DNA of 64,000 bases from Anaerolineaceae bacterium (GTDB lineage Bacteria; Chloroflexota; Anaerolineae; Aggregatilineales; Phototrophicaceae). A model generated the notes under the pieces. It was not told where the DNA came from, searched no databases, and saw only the letters and a list, made by a program, of their open reading frames with translations. The DNA is taken from assembly GCA_020634135.1 (NCBI GenBank), contig JACKCG010000008.1, forward strand, positions 97,640 to 161,639. The letters run 5' to 3'. Positions 16,937-26,283 of this stretch are shown in pieces. How positions within the stretch are numbered: the stretch's first letter is position 1; the number at the start of each line of letters is the position of its first letter. Made by a program: the position numbers and the translations under genes.

Positions 16937-18724
16937 TCACGGCAGGTTCAACGCACACTCGCCATCCCCCACCCGGCAAACGGCCAGCACAATACCCCCG
17001 CGCTGCACTTCAAATGTCGTATCCGGGTTATCGCTGATCCAGAACCAGCGCGGGAAGGCGACCTGGCTCCAGGCATGGCGTGTGCCGCAGTATGCGGGCT
17101 GCTCCAGGAAGGCGTAGTCCATCCGCCACACCTGGAAGCAGTCGCCCGGTGACAGCGCCGAAGTAGACCGCGTGCCCCCCGCCCACATGCGTGAGACAAA
17201 TTCGATGTCGTCGCCCTCATCTACCGCCTGGATAAAAGTCAACCGGCTGACATCCACATCATGTTCCGAACGATTCCACAGGATCAGTGTGTCGGTGTCG
17301 TAGCGCAGCAGAACGGACGCGACAGGCGTCGCCGTGGGGGAAATCGTCGCGGTAGATGCGGGTTCATCCGGCGGGTCTGTCGGGGGAACAGGGGTCGTTG
17401 GCTGCATGGTGAACGCCGCTGACTGCCCGGTAGCCGCCGTCGCTGAGGGCGGAATCGCGGTCAGGCTAGGGGCTGTTGTCGGCAGCGGGGAGGGCGTCAC
17501 GGTCATCGTGGCCGGGAGCAGCGCCAGGCTGCCTGCTGTTGCCGATGCCACCGGCGGCGCGGTAGGCGTTGGTGGCTCCGATGAATTGAGCAGCCCCGGC
17601 AGAAGCGCCATGCCGGATGCCAGGAGCAGGACGAGCAGAACAGCAACCGGCGTCCAGCCTGGTACCCGGCGAATCCGCCCACCCATCATGTTCGCCCGCC
17701 ACCCGGCGGATGACTCAGAGTCCGTAATCGTGGGGGTATCATCCGGGTACGTGCCGAATTGCGGAGTCATCTCCCCGGCATCCGGGCCGCTGGCTGCGGC
17801 GGGGCTGGCGCTTTTTTGCCGTTCTTCCCAACTGGGCAGCCACATCACATTCAGCCGGTAGGTATCATCATTATCCTGGATGCCGAGCGCCTGTTTAAGG
17901 GCATCGGCCAGCAGCTTGCCGCTTGCATAGCGCTGCGTCGGGTCTTTCTCCAGCACCTTCAGCAGCACGGCGTCAATTTCCGGCGACAAAGCCGGGTTAA
18001 AACTGCTGGGCGGCGGCGGCAGTTCATTCAAGTGCTTGAGCGCAACATTCATCGGGGATGGCTCATTAAACGGCATCTGCCCGGCCAGCATTTCGTACAG
18101 CACCACGCCCAGCGAATACAGGTCGCTCTGCGGCACGGACTGTGCCGATGAAAGGGCCTGCTCCGGCGCGATGTAGTAGGCGCTGCCAAAGGTGTTGCCA
18201 ATCGTCCCTTCGCTCCGGTTGAGCGCCAGGCCAAAATCGGTGAGCACGGCTTCACCATCGGGCGTCACCATAATATTAGAAGGCTTTACATCACGGTGGA
18301 TCACATCCTGCCGGTGAGCATAATCCAGGGCCGCCGCCATGTCCTGAGCAATCGCCAGCACCTGGCCGTGCGGCATAAGCGTCTGACTGCGCGAGAAGTT
18401 CTTGAGAACATGGCGCAGGTCCTTGCCTTCAATAAACGACATCGCCATATAATACAGTGTGTCGGACTGGTCGAACTGGTAAATGCCGACGATGTTCGGG
18501 TGGCGCAGCCGGGCAATTGCGCGGGCCTCTTTTAGAAAGCGCGCGCGGTATTCTTCCGGGTCCTGCCCGACCATCAAAGTGGAATCGATCACTTTGACGG
18601 CGGCGTAACGGTCCAGTTTCGCGTCGTAGCCACGATAGACCCGCGCCATGCCGCCGTGTCCGAGAACATCTACAATGGAATAATCGCCGAGTTTCCGGCC
18701 AATGATACTGTCTTTGCTTGCCAT
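16937..18724 (-). CDS. Membrane-anchored Ser/Thr protein kinase
   Basis: 595 residues. Hanks-type kinase domain at about 12-275: glycine loop GHGGMARVYRG, Lys in AAVKVID, catalytic loop HRDVKPSNIM (about residue 141), DFG in LTDFGLAL, and IAPEQAL of the activation segment. A linker leads to one transmembrane helix (VAVLLVLLLASGMALLPG, about residues 357-376), then a Pro/Thr/Ala-rich stalk of about 90 residues and a C-terminal extracytoplasmic domain with two Cys pairs (GDCFQVW, AYCGTRH; CRVGDGEC). No PASTA repeats. Divergent from the Clp-like gene. Ligand unknown. Confidence 0.92.
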   Translation of the reverse strand: MASKDSIIGRKLGDYSIVDVLGHGGMARVYRGYDAKLDRYAAVKVIDSTLMVGQDPEEYRARFLKEARAIARLRHPNIVGIYQFDQSDTLYYMAMSFIEGKDLRHVLKNFSRSQTLMPHGQVLAIAQDMAAALDYAHRQDVIHRDVKPSNIMVTPDGEAVLTDFGLALNRSEGTIGNTFGSAYYIAPEQALSSAQSVPQSDLYSLGVVLYEMLAGQMPFNEPSPMNVALKHLNELPPPPSSFNPALSPEIDAVLLKVLEKDPTQRYASGKLLADALKQALGIQDNDDTYRLNVMWLPSWEERQKSASPAAASGPDAGEMTPQFGTYPDDTPTITDSESSAGWRANMMGGRIRRVPGWTPVAVLLVLLLASGMALLPGLLNSSEPPTPTAPPVASATAGSLALLPATMTVTPSPLPTTAPSLTAIPPSATAATGQSAAFTMQPTTPVPPTDPPDEPASTATISPTATPVASVLLRYDTDTLILWNRSEHDVDVSRLTFIQAVDEGDDIEFVSRMWAGGTRSTSALSPGDCFQVWRMDYAFLEQPAYCGTRHAWSQVAFPRWFWISDNPDTTFEVQRGGIVLAVCRVGDGECALNLP

Positions 18725-18883
18725 AGGTTCGTTTTTTTGGGAATTTCCCGTTGTTACAGCTAAGGACTCAAAGCATAAGGTATCCGTCGGTGTTTTGCAT
18801 ATCCCTGCGGGCAGCTCGATACGCAGAATATGCCCGATGAAACTGCCTTCACCTATATGCTACCCTGAAAACCGAACCTTTTG

Positions 18884-18909
18884 TTGAGAGTTTTTATAAA
18901 AATTCTCAA
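18884..18909. promoter_or_regulatory. 26-bp palindrome, possible operator
   Basis: TTGAGAG-TTTTT-AT-AAAAA-TTCTCAA is symmetric except for one mismatched pair (18890/18903). It lies between the divergent kinase and Clp-like genes. Confidence 0.5.
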
Positions 18910-18960
18910 ACAATCGCAAAACAGGGTTCAGGAAAGGGTAAGCAGCGCGCAATTTTGCGG

Positions 18961-18979
18961 TATACTCCAAAGTGGAGTA
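18961..18979. promoter_or_regulatory. Inverted repeat overlapping a TATACT -10-like hexamer
   Basis: TACTCCA-AAG-TGGAGTA (18963-18979) is a perfect 7-bp inverted repeat; TATACT (18961-18966) overlaps it and points toward the Clp-like gene. A separate TTGACA lies at 19025-19030. These suggest regulated transcription, but neither has a full good pair of hexamers. Confidence 0.45.
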
Positions 18980-19077
18980 AAAAATAGCGGTATTATTCAA
19001 CCGTTGAAGACGAATGACCGGCCATTGACAGCTATCTTTTCATAGTGTGCATTTTATTGATAGGATAGAAAAGACCC

Positions 19078-21471
19078 TTGACCCCTTCACCTGATGTTCC
19101 TGAACGTGAAATCCGCCGCCGCTGCGCGACAATCATTGGTCGCGCCGATGAAGAAGCCCGGCGGCTGAGCCATAATTATATTGGCGTTGAGCATCTGTTC
19201 ATCGCCATGACCCGTGTCGAAGGTAACCCGACGGCCACGCTGCTGCGCCGTGCCGGACTGAACCCCAAGCAGGTGCGTAACGAAATCCGCCGCGAAATCG
19301 GCACGGGCGATGGCCCGCTCTCGGAAACGCTGCCGATTACCCCGCGCTGCGAGATGGTGCTGGCGCTCTCGATTTTTCTGGCTGACCAGGAATCGGAAAA
19401 AGACGACTCGTATAAAGATGATGAGATCAGCGAGAACCAGTTATTGATCGCCATCCTGCAAGAGGCCGAAAGCGTCCCCGTGCGCAAACTGGTTGAACTC
19501 AACTTCGATGTCAATATGTGGCTGCAAAAACTGCTGCTCGAACTCCACTCGGAGCACATTGAAGACAGTAGTTCTGAGGAAATCCCGCGTTTTACGTTTC
19601 GACCCCGTGCCCGCGATAACGATCCATTTGCCTTTGACCTCGACCTCGATTCGAGCGATGACTTAGCCCCGCCCTTTGGCGAGGCGCACTTCCCCACCCC
19701 GCTGCTCGACAAATACGGACGTGACCTGACAAAACAGGCCCGCGACGGCAAAATCAGCCCGGCAATCTCCCGTGATCGTGAGATTCGGGCGCTGGCGCGG
19801 ACGTTAGCCCGCAGCAAAAAGAATAACCCGCTCCTCCTGGGGGATGCCGGGGTCGGCAAGACCGCTGTGGTCGAAGGGCTGGCCTACGCGATCCACGATA
19901 ACAGCGCCCCCAAGTCGCTGCATAACCGGCGCATCGTGCAGATCGAGATCGGCACGCTGGTCGCCGGGACGAGCCTGCGCGGCCAGTTCGAGGAACGGCT
20001 GATCGGCATTGTGGACGAGGCCAAAAACGCCGGAAACGTGATCCTGTTCATTGATGAAATCCATACGATTGTCGGCGCGGGCGATACGATTGACAGCAAC
20101 CTGGACGCCGCCAATATCCTCAAACCGGCGCTGGCACGCGGTGAAATCATGTGCATCGGCGCAACGACCCACGAGGAGTACCGCCGGGCGATTGCCCAGG
20201 ACCCGGCGCTTGACCGGCGCTTCCGCACGATTGATATTGATGAACCCAGCCCGGAAGACTCGCTGGCGATCCTGAGCGGGCAGCGCGAGCGCCTGGAAGC
20301 CCATCACGGCGTCATTATCCGCCCGGAGACGCTGGAAGTGGCAGTGCGGCTTTCGGTGCGTTACCTGCCAGATCGTCGTCTGCCGGATAAGGCGATTGAC
20401 CTGCTGGACGAAGCCTGTACACGGGTGACGATCACCAGCATCGCCCCGGACGAGAGTTTCGACGGGATGCCGGAAGTCCGCGTGGAAAATATCGCGGCGG
20501 TGCTTTCCGATTGGTCAGGCATCCCGGTGACGGAACTCACGCAGGATGAGAAACGGCGGCTGGCGAGCATTGAGGATGTGCTGGGGCAGCGCGTGATCGG
20601 GCAGAAAGCGGCGGTGCATACCGTAGCCGATGCGATCAAGACATCACGTGCCGGACTGGGCAGCCCGAACCGCCCCATCGGCGTGTTCCTGTTCCTGGGG
20701 CCGTCGGGTGTGGGCAAAACCGAACTGGCGCGGGCGCTGGCCGAGTTCCTCTTCGGCAGTGAAGAGGCCATGCTGCGGTTGGATATGTCGGAATTCCACG
20801 ATTCGCACACCGTCGCCCGCCTGATCGGTGCGCCGCCCGGCTACAAGGACACCCAGCGCGGCGGGCAGCTCAGCGACGGCCTGCGCCGCCGTCCCTACAG
20901 TGTCATTCTGCTGGATGAAGTTGAAAAAGCTGCGCCGGAAGTCTTCGACATCTTCCTGCAGGTCTTTGATGAAGGCCGTTTGAGTGACGCGCACGGGCGG
21001 CATGTGGATGCCCGCCATTCGGTATTCATTATGACCAGCAATATCGGCACGGAGGAAACGGGCAAACAGATCGGTTTCCTCAACGACCCGGAAAAACTGC
21101 CGGATTATTCCGCCCACCTGGGGCGCTTCTTCCGCCCGGAATTTCTGAACCGGGTGGATGAAGTGATTACATTTGGTTCGCTGAATCCGGAAGTCCTGAG
21201 TAAAATCCTGGAGCTACAGTTGCAGGACCTGTACAAGCGGCTGGTAGGGCAAAGTCTCAAACTGCAACTGACGGACGAAGCGCGGGCGCTGATCCTCAAG
21301 AAGGGTTACGACCCGGTCAATGGCGCCAGGCCGCTGCGCCGGGCGATTGAACGGCTGCTCACCCGTCCCCTTAGCACACGCATTGTGGAAGATGCCTTCG
21401 AGCCGGGGGATACCATCAGCGTGACGGTGGGCGAAGACGAGACACTGGCATTTGAGGTGGCAAAGGAGTAG
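19078..21471 (+). CDS. ClpC-like AAA+ unfoldase lacking the middle domain
   Basis: 797 residues, TTG start at 19078. HSP100 chaperone with two AAA+ domains that unfolds proteins, normally for ClpP. Seen: double Clp-N repeat (IGVEHLFIAM at about residue 36); D1 Walker A GDAGVGKTA (about 254) and Walker B VILFIDEIHTI; D2 Walker A GPSGVGKTE (about 541) and Walker B VILLDEVEKA; sensor-2 GARPLRRAIE. KQIGFLND resembles the IGF/VGF loop that docks ClpP. Between DEACTRVTI and DWSGIPV there are only about 30-35 residues, so the coiled-coil M domain/UVR motif of ClpC is absent. An acidic linker (residues about 160-205) follows the N domain. Divergent from a membrane kinase. clpP is not nearby. Confidence 0.9.
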   Translation: MTPSPDVPEREIRRRCATIIGRADEEARRLSHNYIGVEHLFIAMTRVEGNPTATLLRRAGLNPKQVRNEIRREIGTGDGPLSETLPITPRCEMVLALSIFLADQESEKDDSYKDDEISENQLLIAILQEAESVPVRKLVELNFDVNMWLQKLLLELHSEHIEDSSSEEIPRFTFRPRARDNDPFAFDLDLDSSDDLAPPFGEAHFPTPLLDKYGRDLTKQARDGKISPAISRDREIRALARTLARSKKNNPLLLGDAGVGKTAVVEGLAYAIHDNSAPKSLHNRRIVQIEIGTLVAGTSLRGQFEERLIGIVDEAKNAGNVILFIDEIHTIVGAGDTIDSNLDAANILKPALARGEIMCIGATTHEEYRRAIAQDPALDRRFRTIDIDEPSPEDSLAILSGQRERLEAHHGVIIRPETLEVAVRLSVRYLPDRRLPDKAIDLLDEACTRVTITSIAPDESFDGMPEVRVENIAAVLSDWSGIPVTELTQDEKRRLASIEDVLGQRVIGQKAAVHTVADAIKTSRAGLGSPNRPIGVFLFLGPSGVGKTELARALAEFLFGSEEAMLRLDMSEFHDSHTVARLIGAPPGYKDTQRGGQLSDGLRRRPYSVILLDEVEKAAPEVFDIFLQVFDEGRLSDAHGRHVDARHSVFIMTSNIGTEETGKQIGFLNDPEKLPDYSAHLGRFFRPEFLNRVDEVITFGSLNPEVLSKILELQLQDLYKRLVGQSLKLQLTDEARALILKKGYDPVNGARPLRRAIERLLTRPLSTRIVEDAFEPGDTISVTVGEDETLAFEVAKE

Positions 21472-21475
21472 GTTG

Positions 21476-21787
21476 ATGTCTGCTGCCATCGAACTCCCTG
21501 ACCGGGAAATCGCCGTATTCTGCCGTACCTGGCGGATTAAAGAGTTAGCCCTTTTTGGCTCGGTACTGCGGGACGATTTTACCCCGGAGAGTGATATTGA
21601 TGTTCTGGTGACGTTTGAGTCAGGACGCCGGGTCAGATTTGCGGATTTGCTCGAAATGGAAGCGCAGCTTACACAGATTCTAGGGCGCAAAGCAGATATT
21701 GGCACACGCCATTCTGTTGAAACGGATGAGAACTATCTACGGCGACAAGCCATTCTGGATAGTTTACAGGTTATTTATGCGGCGTGA
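21476..21787 (+). CDS. mntA: MntA-type minimal nucleotidyltransferase antitoxin
   Basis: 103 residues from ATG at 21476 (AAGGAG, spacing 7). The motif LFGSVLRDDF...SDIDVLV fits GS-x10-DxD of MNT antitoxins. In characterised pairs this enzyme adds AMP to a tyrosine next to the catalytic histidine of HepT and so silences it. It starts 4 bases after the Clp-like stop codon and its 3' end overlaps hepT by 11 bases, so the three genes are likely translated from one message. Confidence 0.88.
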   Translation: MSAAIELPDREIAVFCRTWRIKELALFGSVLRDDFTPESDIDVLVTFESGRRVRFADLLEMEAQLTQILGRKADIGTRHSVETDENYLRRQAILDSLQVIYAA

Positions 21788-22118
21788 CGAAACCCTGCTG
21801 CTGGATAGGCTGATTGCGGCGCAGAAGATCAAAACTTTCGCCAACGATCTTTCCTGGGAAACGTTTCGGGAAAGCAAACTGCATCAAAGTGCGATCATTC
21901 GTGAATTACAGGTCATTGGAGAGGCAGCCAGGCTTGTAACAACCGAGATGAAGACCTTGCATCCTGAGATTCATTGGGGTGAAATCTCTGGAATGCGTAA
22001 CCGGCTGATTCACGAATACTTTCGGGTTGATCTCGAAACTATTTGGGATGCCGTTCAGAATAATATCGGCGATCTGGTGGAACGTCTCAAGCCACTGATA
22101 CCGCCTGATCCCAATTAA
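21777..22118 (+). CDS. hepT: HepT-like HEPN toxin (RNase)
   Basis: 113 residues from the ATG at 21777, which overlaps the end of mntA by 11 bases. The HEPN active site Rx4HxY is present as RNRLIHEY (about residues 78-85), and the upstream helix QVIGEAARLVT is typical of the family. The protein forms a dimeric ribonuclease that is toxic unless its tyrosine is AMPylated by MntA. Longer in-frame starts upstream lie inside mntA and lack ribosome sites. Confidence 0.88.
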   Translation: MRRDETLLLDRLIAAQKIKTFANDLSWETFRESKLHQSAIIRELQVIGEAARLVTTEMKTLHPEIHWGEISGMRNRLIHEYFRVDLETIWDAVQNNIGDLVERLKPLIPPDPN

Positions 22119-22163
22119 GCTGCACCGACAAGAAATTATAATTGAGATAAGAACAGGGCCACA

Positions 22164-25100
22164 ATGCCTATGAATCCACCGCAATCAGGCCGGACTCCAC
22201 CACCGATTTCCGATGACGAAGCCGCCAAACTGCTGAAAAAACGACGAAAAGCCGATTTGACGGACTATTTCGCCGTTGACCCCAACCCGGATATCCGCCA
22301 CCTGGGGCGGTTGGCGCTGCGCCGCAAGGACATCAACGACCAATTCGCCCTGGGCGATCTGTGTGCCCAGCGGTCATTATCCGACGACGGGCGGCTGCTG
22401 GTGTTTTACGTTGGCAAGACCCTCATCGCCTACCAGCGTGCCCTCAAAGCCGCGAAAAACGAAGTGGATCGCACCCAGGCCGAACAGAGTATTGATGCCT
22501 TCATCAATTGGGTCGTGGCAGAAGCCCAGGATAACCGCTCCCGCCGCAACGTCGCGGTGGCGCTGTGGGCGCTGGCGGAATACGAAACAGATTCCGGTAT
22601 TGTGCCGGATGAGCTTGTATCCGAACTGCTGAAAATGTACCAGGATGAGGTTCCTACTGGCCCGATCAACACAGTTCCCGACCTGGAACCGGTTACCGGC
22701 GACAGCCCGCAGGAAGACCTCACCCAACTCGACATAGGCGACGCTCCATCCGTAGCCGCTAACCTCAATGAGACCTCCCCCACCCAGGGCGACTACGAAC
22801 TGGACGAGGCGCTGCTTTCGCCCGAGGCCGATTTTACCGCCCCCAGCGAAACCCAGGTTCAGAAAATTGCGCTGGACTCGCTGACTTCCGCCGAACGCGA
22901 GAACGTGAGTTTCCGCCGGCACCTGTATGGCATCGCCCCGCCGCCGCCCGCAGAAGATGAATTCAATATTGGCGACACGATTCAGGACCGCTACGACGTG
23001 GTAGATGTGCGCCGGGGTGGGATGGGCGTCGTCTACTTATGTTACGACCATCAGCAGCGTGAGCCGGTTGCCATCAAGACCTTCCAGAGCCGCTTCCTGG
23101 AAAACGAGCGCGCCGTCGCCCGCTTCACCCAGGAGGCGATTACCTGGGTGCTGCTGGAAAAACACCGCTATATCGTGCAGGCGCGGCTGGTCGAAACCAT
23201 CAATAACCGCCCGCATATCATCCTTGAACACGTCAGCGGGCCAGAAGGCCTCGGCTCGGATTTACGCAGTTGGATAGATCATGGGCGGCTCGACCTGTCG
23301 CAGTCCATTGAGTTCGGGCTGCACATCGCGCTGGGGATGCAGCACGCCAACCAGAGAGTCCCCGGCCTGGTGCATCGTGACCTGAAACCGGCCAATATCC
23401 TGGTGACCCATGACCCGGTGGCGAAGATCACCGATTTCGGCCTGGTGCGCTCGCTGGAATTCAGCGACGAGCCGCTGCCGGGCAACCTGACGATCTCGCC
23501 GCACCCGCTGATTGACCCCAATAACCGCCTGACTCGGTTCGGCGCAATTGTCGGCACTGCGCCGTATATGTCGCCCGAACAGTGCGAGTCGCAGGATGTA
23601 GACCAGCGTTCCGATATTTATGCCTTTGGCTGTATCCTGTATGAAATGCTGACCGGGAAACACATCTTTGATGTCAAAACCTTCAAAGAATGGAAGGTGG
23701 CCCACGTCACCCAGACACCGGTTTTCGCCCCGGAATTTGCGGAGCGAATCCCGTCCCGCTTGCAAGACCTCGTCCTGTTCTGCCTGCAAAAAGCCCCGGA
23801 TGACCGGCCTGAAAAGTGGAATGTCGCGGTGGAAGAGCTAGCCGCGATCTACGAAACCATCTCCGGTAAAACAGCCACCCTGGAAATCACCGGGCCGGAA
23901 CTGGAAGTCCACGAGCTGATCCACAAGGGCTACTCACTCACCGAACTCCACCGCATGGAGGAAGCGCTGGCGGCTTATGACCGGGCGATTGAGATGCAGC
24001 CTGATAACGCCACCGCCTGGGCGCGAAAAGGGCGCACGCTGCGGCTGCGGGCCGATTACGACGCGGCGCTGCGGGCCTATAACCGGGCGCTGGAACTCCA
24101 CCCGCGTTACGCCTTCGCCTGGAAGGGCAAGGGCATTGTGCTGGAACGCCTGGGCGATATGAAAGAGGCGCTGGCCTGCTACGAAACCGCCGCGCAGATT
24201 AACCCGCAGGACGTGTGGAACTGGTATAACCAGGCCGATGTCCTGCAGAACCTCAACCAGCACGATAACGCCATGCCGCTGTTGGAGCGGGCGCTGGAGA
24301 TTGACCCGCTGCATCCGAATAGCTGGGCGAAGATGGGGCAGATTCACCGGCTGCAAGGCAACCACGAAGAAGCTATCGCCGCCTATGAGCAGGCGGTGGC
24401 GCTCGACCCGGAATACGCCTGGGCTTACAATGGGCGCGGCCTCGCGCTCAAAGCCCTGGGGCGCTCATTGGATGCCCTCAACAGCTTCACGCTGGCAACC
24501 CACTACCAGCCCGAAGAAGTGTGGCACTGGTATAACCTTACCGAAATGCTGGTGGACATGGAACGCTACCGCGATGCCGTCCAGCCGGCACAGCAGGCCA
24601 CCCGCACCGACCCTACTCATGCCTTTAGCTGGGGCAAGCTCGGCCAGGTGCTGCGCTATGTTGACCGCTACGAAGAGGCGCTGGATGCCTACAGCCGGGC
24701 GATTAAGCTCCAACCGGATTACAGTTGGGCGATTAACGGCAAGGGCATGGTGCTGGAACGCATGGACCGCTACGAAGAGGCGCTGGCCTGCTACCGGGAG
24801 GCCGCCCGCTATGCGGACAGCTACGTGTGGCACTGCTGGTATAACCAGGGGAATGTACTCGTCATCATGGGCCGCCATAGTGAGGCGCTGCCCATGCTCG
24901 AACGGGCGACCCAGGCCAACCCCCAGCACGCCCGCAGTTGGGCCAGGATGGGCAACACGCTGCGCCACCTCAAGCGCAACGAGGAGGCGCTCGAAGCCTT
25001 CCTGAAGGCGACCACCCTCGACCCGGCTTATTCCTGGGCGTGGAATGAACTGGGCATCACCCTGGATGCCCTGGGACGGCGCGAAGAAGCCCTGGCAGCC

Positions 25101-26267
25101 TATGAGCAAGCCAGTTCCTCTGCCCCGGAAGATGCCTTCTACTACTACCAGCAGGCTGATCTGCTCATCCAGAGCGCCAAACCCCGAGAAGCGCTCGCCC
25201 TGCTTGACCAGGCCGTGAAGCTGGATCATAGCAGCGCCCGTATCTGGGCGAAGCGCGGCCAGGCGCTGCGGCGTCTGGGCACTTACGAGGCAGCGCTGCG
25301 CGACTATACGCGGGCGGTGGAACTCGACCCGAATTATGGTTGGGCGTGGAATGGACGCGGCCTGACTCTCAGCGCGTTGGGGCGGCACGAGGAGGCGCTT
25401 TCCAGCTTCCGCCGCGCCAGCGAGTGCAGCCAGAAAGATGTCTGGTACTGGTATAACCAGGGTGATGAACTGGTCGTACTGGGGCGTCCGGTTGAGGCAT
25501 TGCAGGTGCTGGAACAGGCGCTCAAGTATAACCCGCGCCACTCGGAAAGCTGGGCCAAGCGCGGCCAGGCGCTGCGCCGTCTGGGGCGCAACACCGAGGC
25601 GCTGGCGGCTTACGACCAGGCGTTGAGCATCAATCCACGTTATGCCTGGGCGTGGAATGGGCGCGGGCTGACGCTCGAATCGTTGGGGCGGCGCGAGGAA
25701 GCCTTTGCCTGTTACGAGCGAGCCACCCGCGAAGACCCCCACGTCATCTGGTACTACACCAACCTGGTGGACGTGCTGCTGGATATGCAGCGCAAGCAGG
25801 AGGCGCTGGATGTGATTGACCGGGCGCTGGTCGAACTGCCGGGTAACGCGGTCACGTGGGCGCGGCGGGGGCAGGTGCTGCGGCGTCTGGGCCGCTACGA
25901 AGATGCGGTTGATGCCTACCAGCAGGCGCTGGAACTCGACGACACCTACGCCTGGGCCTGGAACGGTCAGGGGCTGGCCTTCGCCGCGCTCGAACTCTGG
26001 GAAGAGGCGTTGTCATCCTATGAACTGGCGGTCTTCTATAACGACAGCGACCTGTGGTTCTGGCACAATTACGGCGAGGCGCTCATGGCGCTGGAGCAGT
26101 ATGAACGGGCGGTAGACATCTTCGAGCGGGCTGCGGCGCTCGACCCGAACCACGACCTGACGCAGCAGCGCCTGAGACAGGCCCGGCAGAAGCTGGAAGA
26201 AACCAGCGGTGACGAAGACGACGACTATGAGGATGACGAAGAGGACGACACCGACGACGGCGAGTAG
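22164..26267 (+). CDS. Ser/Thr protein kinase with long TPR array
   Basis: 1367 residues. An N-terminal region of about 265 residues of unknown fold, then a Hanks-type kinase (about 270-560): RRGGMGVVYL, VAIKTF, HRDLKPANIL, KITDFGLV and TAPYMSPEQCES. From about 590 to 1340 come roughly 22 tetratricopeptide repeats with recurring AWAWNGRGL / WAKRGQALRRLG / WYWYNQGD units, arranged in higher-order groups of three (about 102 residues). It ends in a very acidic tail (DEDDDYEDDEED). No membrane helix, so cytosolic; the array probably recruits substrates. Start ATG at 22164 has no strong ribosome site. Lies 45 bp after hepT on the same strand. Confidence 0.92.
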   Translation: MPMNPPQSGRTPPPISDDEAAKLLKKRRKADLTDYFAVDPNPDIRHLGRLALRRKDINDQFALGDLCAQRSLSDDGRLLVFYVGKTLIAYQRALKAAKNEVDRTQAEQSIDAFINWVVAEAQDNRSRRNVAVALWALAEYETDSGIVPDELVSELLKMYQDEVPTGPINTVPDLEPVTGDSPQEDLTQLDIGDAPSVAANLNETSPTQGDYELDEALLSPEADFTAPSETQVQKIALDSLTSAERENVSFRRHLYGIAPPPPAEDEFNIGDTIQDRYDVVDVRRGGMGVVYLCYDHQQREPVAIKTFQSRFLENERAVARFTQEAITWVLLEKHRYIVQARLVETINNRPHIILEHVSGPEGLGSDLRSWIDHGRLDLSQSIEFGLHIALGMQHANQRVPGLVHRDLKPANILVTHDPVAKITDFGLVRSLEFSDEPLPGNLTISPHPLIDPNNRLTRFGAIVGTAPYMSPEQCESQDVDQRSDIYAFGCILYEMLTGKHIFDVKTFKEWKVAHVTQTPVFAPEFAERIPSRLQDLVLFCLQKAPDDRPEKWNVAVEELAAIYETISGKTATLEITGPELEVHELIHKGYSLTELHRMEEALAAYDRAIEMQPDNATAWARKGRTLRLRADYDAALRAYNRALELHPRYAFAWKGKGIVLERLGDMKEALACYETAAQINPQDVWNWYNQADVLQNLNQHDNAMPLLERALEIDPLHPNSWAKMGQIHRLQGNHEEAIAAYEQAVALDPEYAWAYNGRGLALKALGRSLDALNSFTLATHYQPEEVWHWYNLTEMLVDMERYRDAVQPAQQATRTDPTHAFSWGKLGQVLRYVDRYEEALDAYSRAIKLQPDYSWAINGKGMVLERMDRYEEALACYREAARYADSYVWHCWYNQGNVLVIMGRHSEALPMLERATQANPQHARSWARMGNTLRHLKRNEEALEAFLKATTLDPAYSWAWNELGITLDALGRREEALAAYEQASSSAPEDAFYYYQQADLLIQSAKPREALALLDQAVKLDHSSARIWAKRGQALRRLGTYEAALRDYTRAVELDPNYGWAWNGRGLTLSALGRHEEALSSFRRASECSQKDVWYWYNQGDELVVLGRPVEALQVLEQALKYNPRHSESWAKRGQALRRLGRNTEALAAYDQALSINPRYAWAWNGRGLTLESLGRREEAFACYERATREDPHVIWYYTNLVDVLLDMQRKQEALDVIDRALVELPGNAVTWARRGQVLRRLGRYEDAVDAYQQALELDDTYAWAWNGQGLAFAALELWEEALSSYELAVFYNDSDLWFWHNYGEALMALEQYERAVDIFERAAALDPNHDLTQQRLRQARQKLEETSGDEDDDYEDDEEDDTDDGE

Positions 26268-26283
26268 CGCCGTTTTATTCTCA

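Noticed and set aside
24465..25742. 425-residue minus-strand open frame
   Set aside because: Antisense shadow of the TPR-coding repeats.
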